64,000 bases of DNA from Paenibacillus ferrarius (GTDB lineage: Bacteria > Bacillota > Bacilli > Paenibacillales > NBRC-103111). This document shows positions 44,357-54,013 of this stretch, in pieces. The translations under genes and the position numbers were made by a program. Within the stretch, counting starts at the first letter, position 1, and every line of letters begins with the position of its first letter. The notes under the pieces are model-generated. The model saw only the letters and a program-made list of their open reading frames with translations, did no database searches and had not been told where the DNA came from. The stretch covers positions 62,001 to 126,000 of the forward strand of contig NZ_MBTG01000018.1 of assembly GCF_002027705.1 (NCBI RefSeq), written 5' to 3'.

Positions 44357-44521
44357 GCCTTTTTACTTCATGTACCGAACCCAATGGTTATACTGAAGAA
44401 GATGATTGATTGTGTTGTTGATATAGGAAAAGTGATTACATTTGAACCTCATTGGATTTTCCTGTCCAACAGTGAGCAACACTCCACATGTGTTGAGTGC
44501 TGTGTCTTGGATACTTCCTAG
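44324..44521 (+). pseudogene. SAM-dependent methyltransferase fragment
   Basis: Encodes KYDIAICHAFLLHVPNPMVI, LKKMIDCVV and GKVITFEPHWI, which fit motifs II-III of a class-I methyltransferase (YD...H.LLH...P...L.K....L..GG....EP). The SAM-binding N-terminal glycine motif and the C-terminus are missing. It is antisense to and overlaps the YdeI-like fragment, so this spot is a junction of broken genes. Confidence 0.5.
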
Positions 44522-44635
44522 AAATAAAAACGTCTGACAACTCAATCACTTCCTTGATCTTCACCCATGCCGAACGTTAGAGCTTGCAGAGCGGTTAACC
44601 ATCACCGTATCATCTAAAAAGCCAAAATAAAGAAG

Positions 44636-44657
44636 ACCCCTATGCCTAGAGGTCTCC
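44636..44657 (-). terminator. Terminator of the giant SLH gene
   Basis: On the minus strand AGACCTCTA pairs with TAGGGGTCT (one G-U) around the 4-nt loop GGCA. TCTTTATTTTGGCTTTTT follows. It lies 13 bases after the stop codon at 44670. Confidence 0.75.
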
Positions 44658-44669
44658 ATATCTCGAATC

Positions 44670-47600
44670 CTATTCGATTTTCTTCACATGAAGCAGGTTC
44701 ATGATCACCGTCACAGCTTCGGCACGTGTTACCGTTTCTTTAGGTGCGAACTGGTTACCGTCGCGTCCTTTGACGATGCCTATCTGTTTAATCATGAACA
44801 CCGCTCCCTTGGCCCACTCTGGAATCTCGCTTTCATCGGAGAAGCCAGTCGCGACATCCGTTGGGATCTTCGCGCCATACGCCTTAGCAATCATCATCGC
44901 CATTTCCATCCGCGCAATGTTCCCGTCCGGGCGGAAGCTACCATCTGTGTAGCCTGACAAGATGCCGGATTCTACAGCTTGAGTGATCGCTTTCTTCGCC
45001 CAAGTAGGAATCTCATTCGTATCGGTGAAGCTTAACGTTGTGTTTCCATTTGAAGGCTTCCATGCATTCATTAGCATCGTAACGAATTCTGCACGCGTAA
45101 TCGTTGCGTCCGGTTTAAAGTTGCCATCCGTGTAGCCATTAACGATTCCCTGCCGCACCGCTTGTTTGATTGTCTCTTCCGCCCAATGACCGGCGATGTC
45201 GCTAAAGTTAACTTCCGTGGACTCAGTCGCTACGACGGGCAAGCCCGACTTTTTATCCACTACAAGCACCGCGAACTTCGTAAAATGGTTAACCTCTACG
45301 CGGATCTGGTTCCCGTCGATCTTGCCTCCAGGAACTTCTACCCAAGCCTTCTTTCCTTCATCATAATAGAACAAGGCTATTGTTTGATTATCCTTTACCT
45401 TGGTCGGGTCAAAGGTAAAAGTCAATGTCACCGGTTTACTAAAATTGCCCGAGTAATTCTTTAGAATCTCGAATATAGAGCTTGCCAGCACCTCATGATT
45501 CGCCAGCAGGCCAGGAATCTCACTTAATTCTTCTATCGTTATCTTCAATTCTTTGTCTGAAGCATTAGCTGGAACAGTAATGAGGATCTTGCCATCCAAG
45601 CTCATCTCGCCAAGTTTTCCTAACGGAAGCGTAAGAATCCCGTTTGTTGAGCGAATCGGGTCAATGTTGGAGCTTCCGCCATTTCCACCGCTTCCACCAG
45701 AACCGCCCGACCCGCCGCTACCTCCACTGCCTCTTGGCATAACAGCCTTGGACGGAGCGGACGCTGCGCTTGATCCGACCCCATTCTTCGCAACTACCGT
45801 GAACGTATATTCCGTGCCGTTCGTCAGTCCCGTGACTGTGATCGAACTCGCGGTTGCTGAGGTTCCTGTGAATCCTCCCGGATTGGACGTGACCGTATAC
45901 CCCGTGATTGCACTACCGCCATCGTTCAACGGTGCGTCGAAGCTAACCGTTGCCTTGCCATTACCTGCGCTCGCCGTTACATTCCTCGGAGCGCTCGGCA
46001 CACCGACACCGATCGGCGCAACGGGTGTCACACTCGCCGATGCTACCGATGCCGCGGAGTCGCCTACTACATTTGTCGCAATTACCATGAACGTATATGC
46101 CGTGCCATACGTCAGTCCCGTGACTGTAATCGGACTCGCAGTTGCTGAGGTTCCTGTAAATCCTCCCGGACTTGACTTGGCTGTATACAGCATGATCGCA
46201 CTACCGCCATCACTGACCGGTGCGTCAAAGCTGACGGTCGCTGCTCCATTCCCTGCGGTCGCTGTTACATTCGTTGGCGCTCCTGGCACACCTGGCACAC
46301 TAATCGGCGTCACACTCACTGATGCCAATGATGCCGCGGAGTCGCCTACACCATTCGTCGCAACTACTGTGAACGTATACGCCGTTCCATTCGTCAGTCC
46401 CCTGACCGTGATCGGACTCGCGGTTGCAGAAGTTCCCGTGAATCCTCCCGGATTGGACGTAACCGTGTAAAGCGTAATCGCATTCCCGCCATCACTCGCT
46501 GGGGCGTCGAAGCTAACCGTTGCCGTTCCGTTACCTGCGGTCGCCGTTACATTCGTTGGCATGCCTGGTGCACTCGGCACAACAATCGCCGCAGTCGGTG
46601 TAACACTCGCTGACGCCACCGATGCCGCCGAATCGCCTACACCGTTCTTCGCGACTACCTTGAACGTATACGCCGTTCCATTCGTCAGTCCCGTAAACGT
46701 AACGGGACTTGCGATTACAGAAGTTTTCGTGAATCCCCCTGGACTGGACGTAACCGTGTAAAGCGTAATCGCACTCCCGCCATCATTCGCCGGGGCGTCG
46801 AAGCTAACCGTTGCCGTTCCGTTACCTGCAGTAGCTGTTACATTCATTGGCGTGCCTGGTGCAATCGGCACAACAATCGGTGCAGTCGGTGTAACACTCG
46901 CTGACGCCTCCGATATTGCCGAAAAGCCCGCATAATTCTCCACGTATACTACGAATGTATATGAAGTTCCATTCGTCAGTCCTGTCACTGTGATCGGACT
47001 CGCGGTCATAGAAGTTCCTATGAATCTTCCCGGATCGGATGCGACTTTATAGTAGAAGATCTCACTACCGCCATCACTGACTGGGGCGTCAAAGCTGACT
47101 GTCGCTTCTCCATTCCCTGCACTCACCCTTACATTCCTTGGGGCGCTTGGCGCACCGCTCGGCACAACGGGCGTCTCACTCGCCGATGCAGCGGAGTCGC
47201 CTATAATATTCCTCGCGACTACCGTGAACGTATACGCCGTTCCATTCGTCAGTCCCGTGATTGTGATCGAACCCGCGGTTTCAGAGGTTCCTGTAAATCC
47301 TCCCGGACTGGACGTGACCGTATATTGCGTGATCGCACTTCCTCCATCACTCGCTGGGGCGTCAAAGCTAACTGTCGCTTCTCCATCACCTGAAATCGCT
47401 GTTACATTCGTTGGAGCATCTGGCACGACAACAATCGGCGCAGTCGGTGTAACGCTCGATGACGCCTCCGATGACGCGGAATCGCCTGCACCATTCTTCG
47501 CGACTACCGTGAACGTATACGCTGTTCCATTCGTCAGTCCCGTCACTGTGATCGGACTCACGGATGCAGAGGTTCCTGTGAATCCTCCCGGACTGGACGT

Positions 47601-50600
47601 GACCGTATAGCCTGTGATCGCATTTCCTCCATTACTCGCTGGGGCGTCGAAGCTAACTGTTGCTACTCCGTTCCCTGCGTTCGCCGTTACATTCGTTGGA
47701 GCGCTCGGCACTGCAATCACTTTAAACGCTTTTGAATAAGAATATCCTGCTACATGACTTGCATTCTGGTCGTCAACAAGAACGTGCAAATACCACGTAC
47801 CTCCAGTAGAAGGTGTAGTAATGGAATCTTCGCTCGTGAACGCTACCCATCCCGCGTTCGGCCACGCTAGTACCGTTTCCGTTGGTGACCATTGGTAATA
47901 CGTTTTGGCGGATTGTGCGGAATCAGGAATGTCTACCGTTACCTTTGTTGACACAGATTGTTTTCCCACGGATTCACCGTTTGGAGAAAAGCTGACTCCC
48001 GCAGACAAAATATTAACGAAAAGATACCGAGTATTATTAGCATAATCCTTCGCGGTAGAAGGATTAAACCCTATTATCGTACCTTTTCTGTCTGAATTCA
48101 TTCCGAATGCTAGAGCCCCTATTGCAGTTAAATCTCCTTCAACAATAACACTTGTTAATAGGCTATTATTTTCAAAAGCATAAATACCTACGCTCTCTAC
48201 AGTTTTTGGAATTCTCACGCTTGTAAAACGGTTGTACTCAAATGCACTAAGACCTATACTCTTTACACTGCTTGGGAACGTGACACTCGTTAATTGGTTA
48301 TTAGAAAATGCTTCCTTGCCTATACTCGTTACACCCTCCGAAAGCGTCACACTCGTTAATCGATTATATTTAAAAACAGATTGTCCTATACTCGTTACGC
48401 TGTTCGGGATTGTGACGCTTGTTAATTTATTAGTAATGAATGCACTATTGCCTATACTCGTTACACTGTTCGGGATCGTGACGCTTGTTAATTGGTTATC
48501 AGAAAATGCACTCTCTCCTATACTAGTAACACCCTCCGAAAGCGTCACACTCGTTAAATGGGAGTTAGCAAATGCAAGTTTTCCTATACTCGTTACACTT
48601 CCCGGAATCGTTACATTCGTTAATTGGGTGCCATAAAATGAAAATTGCTCTATACTCGTTACACCCACCGGAATTGTCACACTCGTTAATTGGGAGTTAT
48701 AAAATGCAAATTCTCCTATACTCGTTATACCCACCGGAATCGTGACCTTCGATACATCTTTACCCATAAATACTTGCCGGCCTAATGCGACTACAGCATG
48801 CCCATCTAATTCAGCAGGGATATTAACCACTTTATCTACTCCGCGATAACCTGTAATCGTCGCCATTAGCATCGCATTTAATACATACGTATAATCCTCA
48901 TTTGCGCTAGGGATCACACGTTCTGATGGGACCGATGCCGCCGAGGTTCCTATCGCATTCTTCGCGACTACCGTGAACGTATACGTCGTTCCATTCGTCA
49001 GTCCCGTGACTGTGATCGGACCCGCAGTTACAGAGGTCCCTGTGAATCCCCCCGGATTAGACGTAACCGTATAGCCCGTGATCGCACTCCCGCCATCATC
49101 TTCTGGGACTTCGAAGCTAACCGTCGCCGTTCCTTTACCTGCGGTCGCTCTTACATCCCACGGCGCGCTTGGCCATGTCTTCGAATTGGCTGTCACGCTA
49201 GCCGATGCTACTGATGCCGCCGAATCGCCTACAGCATTCGTCGCAACTACCGTGAACGTATATGCCGTTCCAAACTCCAGTCCTCTGACTATGATCGGAC
49301 TCGCCGTTGTAGAGGTTCCTGTGAAACCTCCCGGTTTGGACGTAACCGTATAGCCCGTGATCGCGCTACCGCCATCGCTCACTGGGGCATTGAAGCTAAC
49401 CGTTGCTGCTTCTTTACCTGCGATCGCTTTTACATTCGTCGGCGCGCCTGGCACTACCTTCGTATTGGGTGTGACGCTAGCCGATGCTGCTGATGCCGCC
49501 GAATCGCCTACACCATTCTTCGCGACTACCGTGAACGTATACGCCGTTCCATTCGTCAGTCCCGTGACTGTGATCGGACTCGCAGTTGCAGAGGTTCCTG
49601 TGAATCCCCCCGGATTGGACGTAACCGTATAGCCCGTGATCGCGCTACCGCCATCACTCTCCGGGGCATTGAAGCTAATCGTCGCCGTTCCATTACCTGC
49701 GGTCGCAATTACATTCGTCGGTGCGCTCAGCAGCAAGGCACCAGTAACTTTAAACGCTTTGGAATGGGAATAACCGACTATATGATTCTCATTCTGATCG
49801 TCTACTCGAACATACAGATACCACGTACCTGCAGCAGGAGGCGTAGTAATGGAATCCTCGCTCGTGAACGCTACCCATCCTGCGTTCGGCCCTTCTGGTA
49901 CCGTTTCCGTTGATGACCATTGGTAATACGTATGGGCTGATGGTATGGAATCAGGAATAGCTACCGTTACCTTTGTTGACATCGATTGCTTACCCACGGA
50001 TTCACCGTTAGGAGAATAGCTGACTCCCGCAGACAAAATATTGAGGTATGGATACCCAAAATTATTCGCATTGTCCTTCGCGGGGGAAGGATCAAACGCT
50101 ATTATCGTACTGTTTGGATTACCACCGAACGCTGTATCTCCTATTGTGGTTGAATCCCCTTCAACAATAATACTTGTTAATAGGTTCGTACTAAATGTAT
50201 ATTCTCCTATGCTCGTTACATTCTTCGGAATCGACACATTCGTTAATTGGTTATGATGAAATGAAAATTTCCCTATATTCGTCACGCTATTCGGAATCGT
50301 CACACTCGTTAATCGGTTAAAAGAAAAGGCATGATTGCCTATGCTCGTTACACCAACCGGAATCGTCGCACTCGTCAATTGGTTATACTGAAATGCATAT
50401 TCTCCTATACTTGTTACACCAACCGGAATTGTCACACTCTTTAGTTGGTTATATTGAAATGCATATTCTCCTATACTCGTTACACCAACCGGAATCGTCG
50501 CACTCGTCAATTGGTTATTCTGAAATGCATATTCTCCTATACTTGTTACACCAACCGGAATTGTCACACTCTTTAATAGGTTATATTGAAATGCATATTT

Positions 50601-51500
50601 TCCTATACTCGTCACGCCGTTCGGAATTGTCACACTCGTTAATTGGTTATGACTAAATGCATTTTCGCCTATACTCGTCACAGCGTTCGGAATTGTCACA
50701 CTCGTTAATTGATTATACGAAAATACATTATCCTCTATGCTCTTAACACGCTCCGGAATCGTCACACTCGCTAATTCGTTATGACTAAACGCATTTGCCC
50801 CTATACTCGTTACACTGTTCGGGATCGTCACACTCGCTAATTTGCAATTCGAAAATGCTTCATAGCCTATACTCGTTACATTGTTCGGAATCGTCACGCT
50901 CGTTAATGGGTTATACTCAAATGCACGATCGCCTATACTCGTTACACTGTTCGGAATCGTTGCACTCGCTAATTTGTTGTACTGAAATGCTCTTTCCTCT
51001 ATGCTCGTCACGCCCTCTGGAATCGTCACACTCGTTAACTGGTTGTACTGAAATGCGCTTTTCTCTATGCTCGTTACACCCTCTGGAATCGTGACACTCG
51101 TAAGTCTGTTTTCAAAAAATGCAAATGCTCCTATAGTCTTTACACTGTTCGGGATCGTCACACTCGTTAATAGGTTACCAGCAAATGCATACTCACCTAT
51201 ACTTGTTACACTTTCTGGAATCGTCACACTTGTTAAATATTCTTGATAAAATGCTTGAAGACCTATTCCGATGACAACATGCCCATCTATTTCAGCAGGA
51301 ATCGTAATCTCTTTATTGAATCCGGAATAATTCACAATATGTGCAAATGATGATCCATCTAGAGAATAATCAAAACCTTCGAATGATAGAGCTTGCGCTT
51401 CCCGAACACTACCTACTGACCATGTACCAAGCGAAACCAAAGATATTACAAGTAAAGAAATCATAAACTTCTTAGTTTCCAACAACCGCCTTCGTAACAT
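44670..51500 (-). CDS. Giant secreted BspA-LRR / fibronectin-III / SLH surface protein
   Basis: Surface protein of 2276 aa. Order: signal peptide (~1-38); first block of ~23-residue LRR_5 (BspA-type) repeats (~50-480; LTSVTIPNSVTSIG..AF); an Ig-like domain (~485-590); three Fn3 domains (~590-857); second LRR block (~867-1160); second copy of the Ig-like domain; seven Fn3 domains (~1267-1923; APTNVTATAGNG, AITGYTVTS.PGGFTGTS); a Gly/Ser linker; a ZU5-like domain (~1945-2090); three SLH domains (to 2276). BspA repeats mediate adhesion to host or bacterial surfaces. GAGGAGG lies 11 bases before ATG. The promoter block is shared with the P47 operon. Confidence 0.9.
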   Translation of the reverse strand: MLRRRLLETKKFMISLLVISLVSLGTWSVGSVREAQALSFEGFDYSLDGSSFAHIVNYSGFNKEITIPAEIDGHVVIGIGLQAFYQEYLTSVTIPESVTSIGEYAFAGNLLTSVTIPNSVKTIGAFAFFENRLTSVTIPEGVTSIEKSAFQYNQLTSVTIPEGVTSIEERAFQYNKLASATIPNSVTSIGDRAFEYNPLTSVTIPNNVTSIGYEAFSNCKLASVTIPNSVTSIGANAFSHNELASVTIPERVKSIEDNVFSYNQLTSVTIPNAVTSIGENAFSHNQLTSVTIPNGVTSIGKYAFQYNLLKSVTIPVGVTSIGEYAFQNNQLTSATIPVGVTSIGEYAFQYNQLKSVTIPVGVTSIGEYAFQYNQLTSATIPVGVTSIGNHAFSFNRLTSVTIPNSVTNIGKFSFHHNQLTNVSIPKNVTSIGEYTFSTNLLTSIIVEGDSTTIGDTAFGGNPNSTIIAFDPSPAKDNANNFGYPYLNILSAGVSYSPNGESVGKQSMSTKVTVAIPDSIPSAHTYYQWSSTETVPEGPNAGWVAFTSEDSITTPPAAGTWYLYVRVDDQNENHIVGYSHSKAFKVTGALLLSAPTNVIATAGNGTATISFNAPESDGGSAITGYTVTSNPGGFTGTSATASPITVTGLTNGTAYTFTVVAKNGVGDSAASAASASVTPNTKVVPGAPTNVKAIAGKEAATVSFNAPVSDGGSAITGYTVTSKPGGFTGTSTTASPIIVRGLEFGTAYTFTVVATNAVGDSAASVASASVTANSKTWPSAPWDVRATAGKGTATVSFEVPEDDGGSAITGYTVTSNPGGFTGTSVTAGPITVTGLTNGTTYTFTVVAKNAIGTSAASVPSERVIPSANEDYTYVLNAMLMATITGYRGVDKVVNIPAELDGHAVVALGRQVFMGKDVSKVTIPVGITSIGEFAFYNSQLTSVTIPVGVTSIEQFSFYGTQLTNVTIPGSVTSIGKLAFANSHLTSVTLSEGVTSIGESAFSDNQLTSVTIPNSVTSIGNSAFITNKLTSVTIPNSVTSIGQSVFKYNRLTSVTLSEGVTSIGKEAFSNNQLTSVTFPSSVKSIGLSAFEYNRFTSVRIPKTVESVGIYAFENNSLLTSVIVEGDLTAIGALAFGMNSDRKGTIIGFNPSTAKDYANNTRYLFVNILSAGVSFSPNGESVGKQSVSTKVTVDIPDSAQSAKTYYQWSPTETVLAWPNAGWVAFTSEDSITTPSTGGTWYLHVLVDDQNASHVAGYSYSKAFKVIAVPSAPTNVTANAGNGVATVSFDAPASNGGNAITGYTVTSSPGGFTGTSASVSPITVTGLTNGTAYTFTVVAKNGAGDSASSEASSSVTPTAPIVVVPDAPTNVTAISGDGEATVSFDAPASDGGSAITQYTVTSSPGGFTGTSETAGSITITGLTNGTAYTFTVVARNIIGDSAASASETPVVPSGAPSAPRNVRVSAGNGEATVSFDAPVSDGGSEIFYYKVASDPGRFIGTSMTASPITVTGLTNGTSYTFVVYVENYAGFSAISEASASVTPTAPIVVPIAPGTPMNVTATAGNGTATVSFDAPANDGGSAITLYTVTSSPGGFTKTSVIASPVTFTGLTNGTAYTFKVVAKNGVGDSAASVASASVTPTAAIVVPSAPGMPTNVTATAGNGTATVSFDAPASDGGNAITLYTVTSNPGGFTGTSATASPITVRGLTNGTAYTFTVVATNGVGDSAASLASVSVTPISVPGVPGAPTNVTATAGNGAATVSFDAPVSDGGSAIMLYTAKSSPGGFTGTSATASPITVTGLTYGTAYTFMVIATNVVGDSAASVASASVTPVAPIGVGVPSAPRNVTASAGNGKATVSFDAPLNDGGSAITGYTVTSNPGGFTGTSATASSITVTGLTNGTEYTFTVVAKNGVGSSAASAPSKAVMPRGSGGSGGSGGSGGSGGNGGSSNIDPIRSTNGILTLPLGKLGEMSLDGKILITVPANASDKELKITIEELSEIPGLLANHEVLASSIFEILKNYSGNFSKPVTLTFTFDPTKVKDNQTIALFYYDEGKKAWVEVPGGKIDGNQIRVEVNHFTKFAVLVVDKKSGLPVVATESTEVNFSDIAGHWAEETIKQAVRQGIVNGYTDGNFKPDATITRAEFVTMLMNAWKPSNGNTTLSFTDTNEIPTWAKKAITQAVESGILSGYTDGSFRPDGNIARMEMAMMIAKAYGAKIPTDVATGFSDESEIPEWAKGAVFMIKQIGIVKGRDGNQFAPKETVTRAEAVTVIMNLLHVKKIE

Positions 51501-51563
51501 ATTCCCTTCAACCTCCTCATTAATTTCAACCGCACAATTACAAAATAGTACATCTGAAGATTA

Positions 51564-51608
51564 AGTATAAATCCGAGGCGTAACACAACGGTACTAACGA
51601 AAGTTAGT
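51564..51608 (-). promoter_or_regulatory. Promoter block of the giant SLH gene: dyad plus TATACT
   Basis: The dyad ACTAAC-GAAA-GTTAGT (51593-51608) lies 34 bp, centre to centre, from a TATACT -10-like box (51564-51569), followed by TAATCTT. Both elements, their spacing and flanking bases recur before the P47 operon (56959-57003). No good -35 is seen at 17 bp, which fits an activator-dependent promoter. Confidence 0.6.
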
Positions 51609-51621
51609 TCCACGCAGAAAA

Positions 51622-51666
51622 ATAAGCCAATAATAGAGCATCTACCCGCTCCAATTGTTGGCTTAT
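51622..51666 (-). terminator. Terminator downstream of the LuxR pseudo-copy
   Basis: ATAAGCCAA and TTGGCTTAT form a 9-bp stem, with a T-run after it on the minus strand. It is the duplicate of the terminator at 57018-57062. Confidence 0.7.
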
Positions 51667-51686
51667 GTTCTATTTCTTCCGAATGC

Positions 51687-52726
51687 CTACTCTAGTAATC
51701 CAATGCCCCTTGCACGCGCAATCGCCTGTGCTCGTCTTTTTGCCCCAAGCTTGCCGTATAAGTTGAATACGTAACTCTTGACCGTACCTTCCGTTAGCCC
51801 AAACCGATAAGCGATTTCCTTGTTAGACAAGCCATCAGCAAATGCGTACAGCATCTCCATTTCGCGGGTCGTCAGCGTTTCGACAAGCAGCAGCGAATCT
51901 TGGACAGACAATATGGGAGGACTAACGATATCGTGTGAATCTCTCATCTGTCCCGGAAAAAGAATCGGCATACAGAGGATGGATAGCGGGAGACTGCGAT
52001 GAGCATAGGCATCCGTCGTAAATAGGCTACGCGAAGCATTTCCCAACACAACCGGTTCCCCAGTCCGGGCGACATAACGTACGATGGTCTCTACGAATGA
52101 AGCCTCATTCCGAACATCCTTATGATCGCCCGCTTGCTCCTCTATCGTAAAGCCCTCTTCGTGACTGGTTAACACGTATCCCTTCTCCGCACCCGAATAA
52201 CGAATCGCCGATTCCAGGAAGCGATGCATGGCATCTTCGCCACTCCCCGTACTCGACCCTTCCAAAATTTGTTTAATGAGCACATTATCGTCGCGATTGT
52301 CGGTACCCTATCGCGCTCCTTCGCAAATCCAGCTAATCCTTCAGCCACCATTCCGTCTTCTTGCGATTGCGATTGGGCGGCGGAGAACCGTAGACCTAGG
52401 TAATCCTCTCGCAACCTTTGTGCCTTTCGCGAAGCCCCCACGCCGAATAAGCAACGCACGCATCCGCCATCAACACGTCCGCTCCGTTCCGGCTTCCCGC
52501 TTCCCGATAGAATATGGAAGCTCCTTCGCAAGCGATCGCCTCCATCAACCTGTCTTCTAGGCTTTGCGCTTCACGGATCGCATCTTCGTACCCTTTGGCG
52601 GCAGCGACCGAATTCCCTTCAAACTTATGCAACTCGGCCGAGACGAGCAAGCAGACCGAAGTGTTCTGTCCATAGTATCCGGACCATTGCTTCATGCCCC
52701 GCAATAACTTCCTCAATCTGGCCCGA
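51687..52726 (-). pseudogene. Truncated, frameshifted copy of the LuxR regulator gene
   Basis: Nearly identical to the 3' part of the 1468-aa regulator (57083-58240) but with two frameshifts (near 52440 and 52290) and a deletion of about 40 codons before MRDSHDIVSPPILSVQD. The 197-aa 3' frame could still yield a GAF fragment plus an intact LuxR helix-turn-helix (YALADGLSNKEIAYRF-like). The copy ends abruptly at 52726, inside the region that encodes the C-terminal TPR part. Together with the duplicated terminator and promoter, this is a segmental duplication of ~1.2 kb that brackets the P47 operon. Confidence 0.8.
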
Positions 52727-52802
52727 CTGTAGAAAGCAAAACCAAAATGTTACTTTTGTGACAGCTCCATTACTATGGATTTATTTTTATTCTGCTTCTT
52801 GA

Positions 52803-53975
52803 TTATCCTTCCTCCATATACTTTTGGATGACTGTGTCCACAATAGCTGTAATGTGATCAACATCTTGATCTGCAATACTAGTCCCGGCGGCAGCATTGA
52901 TGCCGTAAGAGATTTCAGGATCCCTGCTTTCTATGAAACTTATCTGTTGTTTAGTAGGATCAGTGTCAAAAGAGAGAGCTTCATAAGTAGTTATATCTAT
53001 ATCAACATCAATATTTTCCCGTATATTAACATTGATTCTTACAAGTGTCTGTACTTCATTTGCTACTATTTTCGAGTCAAGTAATGCCACCTTCGGATTG
53101 AATGAAGTATCATTTATTGAATGAATGCCAAACCTGTTTGCTAATTTAGGTAAATATGCCTTCTCCAATATTTGATGCTCTCCAAGCATGAGTAAAGATT
53201 TTTTGTTTTCCGGAATTTCGGTTAAGGGTATTCTGTGATTCAGGCCATCGGAAGATTTATTTTCGGTCATGCACAATAAACCTAAATAACTGGTGCTGTC
53301 ATCCTCTCCTTCCTTATAAACACAGGTTGTAGAGGTTGGCTTGAGCCATTCTTCAGAAGACAAAAGTCCTGTATTTTTTATAGCCAGAATATTGGAAAAC
53401 TCAGAATTATTATTTTTTAGCCAGATTTCAATGGTGTGGAACAGTATACTTCTTACAGTTTCATTTACACCACAATTTTCCGGTGACTGAATAGAAATAA
53501 CTTTTATATCCTGTGAAGCATTTTCTTGTGATAATTTTTCCAAATCTACTTGTGCGCGAACCGATAAGCTATCAATAGCTATTGATTTACCATTAATAAT
53601 AATCTCGCCTTGGGCGATAGGTATTGTCATATTCACAAAACTGCCATAGCCGCCCCTTTCAATTTGCCATGTACCAAAGCTTCCATTAATTGTTGCGGAA
53701 AGTGCAGTATCATCATCGTCAAAGCTGCACTTGAAATGGGCTGGTGAAGTGCGGTTTTCTTGAATTCTTTTATTCAATTCAGAAATGCGTGTAAGATGAA
53801 CCATATCCCAGCCTGCTGTGTTTGCAGGGATCACACTCATAGGAGTATCATCATTTGCTGTTTTGACTGTATTTGATACTTTATATTTTGATATTAGCAT
53901 TTCATTTATATGCGGCATATGAAAGGTTACCGGCATATTGATAGGATGCAATAACAACTCGTTCTCGTTTGACAT
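52803..53975 (-). CDS. P47/OrfX-type TULIP-domain protein 3
   Basis: Soluble protein of 390 aa without a signal peptide. Near its N-terminus TAGWDMVHLTRISELNKRI matches the P47 opening GWDTVY....VN, followed by FGTWQIERGGYGSFVNMTIP (pattern W.I..GG.G..L.M.IPI, the first beta-rich half of the TULIP fold). P47 and OrfX proteins accompany botulinum-type and related insecticidal toxins in clostridia and have lipid-binding-like folds. This is the last and most diverged of the triad. It starts at ATG after GAAGGATG, 38 bases behind the second gene. The role here is inferred from family only. Confidence 0.72.
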   Translation of the reverse strand: MSNENELLLHPINMPVTFHMPHINEMLISKYKVSNTVKTANDDTPMSVIPANTAGWDMVHLTRISELNKRIQENRTSPAHFKCSFDDDDTALSATINGSFGTWQIERGGYGSFVNMTIPIAQGEIIINGKSIAIDSLSVRAQVDLEKLSQENASQDIKVISIQSPENCGVNETVRSILFHTIEIWLKNNNSEFSNILAIKNTGLLSSEEWLKPTSTTCVYKEGEDDSTSYLGLLCMTENKSSDGLNHRIPLTEIPENKKSLLMLGEHQILEKAYLPKLANRFGIHSINDTSFNPKVALLDSKIVANEVQTLVRINVNIRENIDVDIDITTYEALSFDTDPTKQQISFIESRDPEISYGINAAAGTSIADQDVDHITAIVDTVIQKYMEEG

Positions 53976-54013
53976 CTTTCATCCTTCTTTCTTTTATATA
54001 CGATGTGGCAAGC

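Noticed and set aside
45553..47610. Several plus-strand frames opposite the Fn3 repeats of the giant SLH gene
   Set aside because: They repeat the same motif at the Fn3 period and have no start signals; the minus-strand frame is continuous for 2276 codons with clear domains.
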